From CANJDH01 sp031430015 (GTDB lineage Bacteria > Pseudomonadota > Gammaproteobacteria > Burkholderiales > JAEUOS01), in NCBI GenBank assembly GCA_031430015.1, contig JANPAR010000050.1, positions 1 to 12,958 of the forward strand: 12,958 nucleotides of DNA, written 5' to 3'. The translations under genes and the position numbers were made by a program. Shown piece after piece: positions 11,875 to 12,958 of the stretch. A model generated the notes under the pieces. That model saw only the letters and a list, made by a program, of their open reading frames with translations. It had not been told where the DNA came from and ran no database searches. Numbering within the stretch: position 1 is the first letter of the stretch; the number at the start of each line of letters is the position of its first letter.

Positions 11875-12958
11875 ATGTCATCGAAATTTCGCTGATCCTG
11901 CTCGGCATCATGCTGGTGTTGTTGGCGGGCGGCGTGTGGATTGCCATCACGCTGGCAATCACCGGCTTCCTCGGCCTCACGCTGTTTGCCAAGACGCCAG
12001 CGGGCGAAGGCCTGTTCACAGCCTTCTGGGGTTCGAACGCCTCGTGGGAGCTGGCAGCACTGCCGATGTTCATCTGGATGGGCGAAATTTTGTTTCGCAC
12101 CAAACTCTCCGAACAAATGTTTGAAGGTCTCGCCCCTTGGCTCAACCGCGTGCCGGGCCGCTTGATGCACACCACCATTTTGGGTTGCGGCATTTTTGGT
12201 TCGGTGTCCGGCTCATCCGCCGCTACCTGTGCGACGATTGCCAAGGTGGCATTGCCCGAGCTGCTCAAGCGCGGCTACGACGAGAAGATTGCGCTCGGCA
12301 GTCTTGCCACTGCTGGCACGCTCGGCATTTTGATTCCGCCGTCGATCACCATGGTGGTCTATGCGGTGGCGGCTGAAGCGTCGATCATTCGCATCTTTCT
12401 GGCGGGCTTCATTCCCGGCCTGATCTTGATGCTGCTGTTCTCCGGTTACATCGCCTGGTGGTCGCTGCGCAACCCGGACAAGGTGCCACCAGCGGAACCG
12501 GACTTGAGCTTCATCGACAAGGTCAAAAAATCCGGCAACCTGATTCCTTGCACGCTGTTGATCGTGTTCATTGTCGTGGTGCTGGTCAAGGGCTGGGCCA
12601 CTGCCACCGAGTGCGCAGCCTACGGTGTCCTCGGCTCGCTCGCCATCGCCGTGCAGTCACGCATGCTGACCTGGCGCAATTTCACCGACAGCTTGATGAG
12701 TGCGACGCGGGTGTCGTGCATGATCATGTTCATTCTGGCGGGCGCAAAGTATTTGTCACTGACCATGGCGTTCACTGGCATCCCGCGTGAGCTGGCGGAG
12801 TGGGTGGCGAGCCTGCAACTGTCGCCCTACATGCTGATCGGCATATTGGCGCTGCTCTATATCGTGCTCGGCACTGCGCTTGATGGTATTTCGATGATTG
12901 TGCTCACCTCCACCGTGGTGCTGCCGATGATTCTCAAGGCGGGCTTTGACGTGGTGTG
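11871..12958 (+). CDS. dctM: TRAP transporter large permease (DctM family), 3' end outside window
   Basis: Reading from the GTG at 11871 gives 362 open codons to the window edge; full-length DctM proteins are about 430 residues, so roughly the last sixth is missing. It is the ion-coupled channel subunit of the TRAP importer in the inner membrane. The protein starts MNVIEISLILLGIMLVLLAGG. It contains the family block GSVSGSSAATCATIAK (110-125), PELLKRGYDEK, and the GTLGILIPPSI segment (149-159), with many hydrophobic helices throughout. A GAGG Shine-Dalgarno sequence (11860-11863) lies seven bases before the GTG. The start overlaps the stop of a 12-codon ORF (GTGA). The gene is intact as far as it can be read. 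Confidence 0.95.
   Translation, partial: MNVIEISLILLGIMLVLLAGGVWIAITLAITGFLGLTLFAKTPAGEGLFTAFWGSNASWELAALPMFIWMGEILFRTKLSEQMFEGLAPWLNRVPGRLMHTTILGCGIFGSVSGSSAATCATIAKVALPELLKRGYDEKIALGSLATAGTLGILIPPSITMVVYAVAAEASIIRIFLAGFIPGLILMLLFSGYIAWWSLRNPDKVPPAEPDLSFIDKVKKSGNLIPCTLLIVFIVVVLVKGWATATECAAYGVLGSLAIAVQSRMLTWRNFTDSLMSATRVSCMIMFILAGAKYLSLTMAFTGIPRELAEWVASLQLSPYMLIGILALLYIVLGTALDGISMIVLTSTVVLPMILKAGFDVV

Noticed and set aside
11387..12268. 293-codon minus-strand open frame
   Set aside because: It is antisense to dctQ and dctM, both of which have family signatures; the translation is low-complexity His/Arg/Pro-rich.
1..12958. CRISPR array, insertion sequence, prophage, tRNA or rRNA gene
   Set aside because: No regularly spaced repeats, transposase or integrase motifs, terminal inverted repeats or RNA gene signatures were found on reading both strands.

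Overview
The window is GC-rich, gene-dense proteobacterial DNA, most likely from a betaproteobacterium of the Burkholderiales type. The evidence is the gene order: ygfZ diverges from mltG-tmk-holB-tatD-ankyrin, and ygfZ is followed by a DUF4936-type gene and an NRDE (TANGO2-like) gene. This layout is familiar from that group. No rRNA, tRNA, CRISPR array, insertion sequence or phage gene was seen, and no gene-free stretch exceeds 300 bases.

Layout. (1) Positions 1-191 are AT-rich and intergenic, with two tandem hairpins near the left edge and a small palindrome just after the ankyrin gene. (2) Positions 192-4559, minus strand, form a compact housekeeping operon transcribed right to left: mltG (peptidoglycan lytic transglycosylase), tmk (thymidylate kinase), holB (DNA polymerase III delta prime), tatD (metal-dependent nuclease) and an exported ankyrin-repeat protein. 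The tmk/holB and tatD/ankyrin junctions are ATGA overlaps. Between mltG and tmk is an unlisted 28-codon ORF with a good ribosome binding site; its stop overlaps the likely tmk start. (3) Positions 4560-4619 are a divergent promoter region with a near-symmetric TATAATA element. (4) Positions 4620-6953, plus strand, hold ygfZ, a DUF4936-like gene and an NRDE gene. (5) Positions 6901-9287, minus strand, hold a two-gene unit: a thiamine-diphosphate enzyme and an Asp/Glu-racemase-superfamily protein. Its end overlaps the NRDE gene tail to tail by 53 bp. (6) Positions 9325-12958, plus strand, hold a VOC/glyoxalase-like protein and a TRAP transporter (dctP, dctQ, dctM). dctM runs off the right edge and was found by direct translation.

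How they work together. The left part is core replication, nucleotide and cell-wall housekeeping plus an Fe-S/folate-linked gene group. The right part reads as a small catabolic locus: a TRAP importer for an organic acid beside a ThDP lyase or decarboxylase, a cysteine-dependent racemase/isomerase-like enzyme and a VOC enzyme. The substrate cannot be told from the sequence.

The window shows no large new system. Its most original feature is a set of tiny start-stop ORFs (28, 12 and 4 codons) that bridge adjacent operon genes and end on the downstream start codon (ATGA, GTGA, TGATG). This suggests termination-reinitiation relays, but the pattern was noticed after the fact and needs a statistical control.
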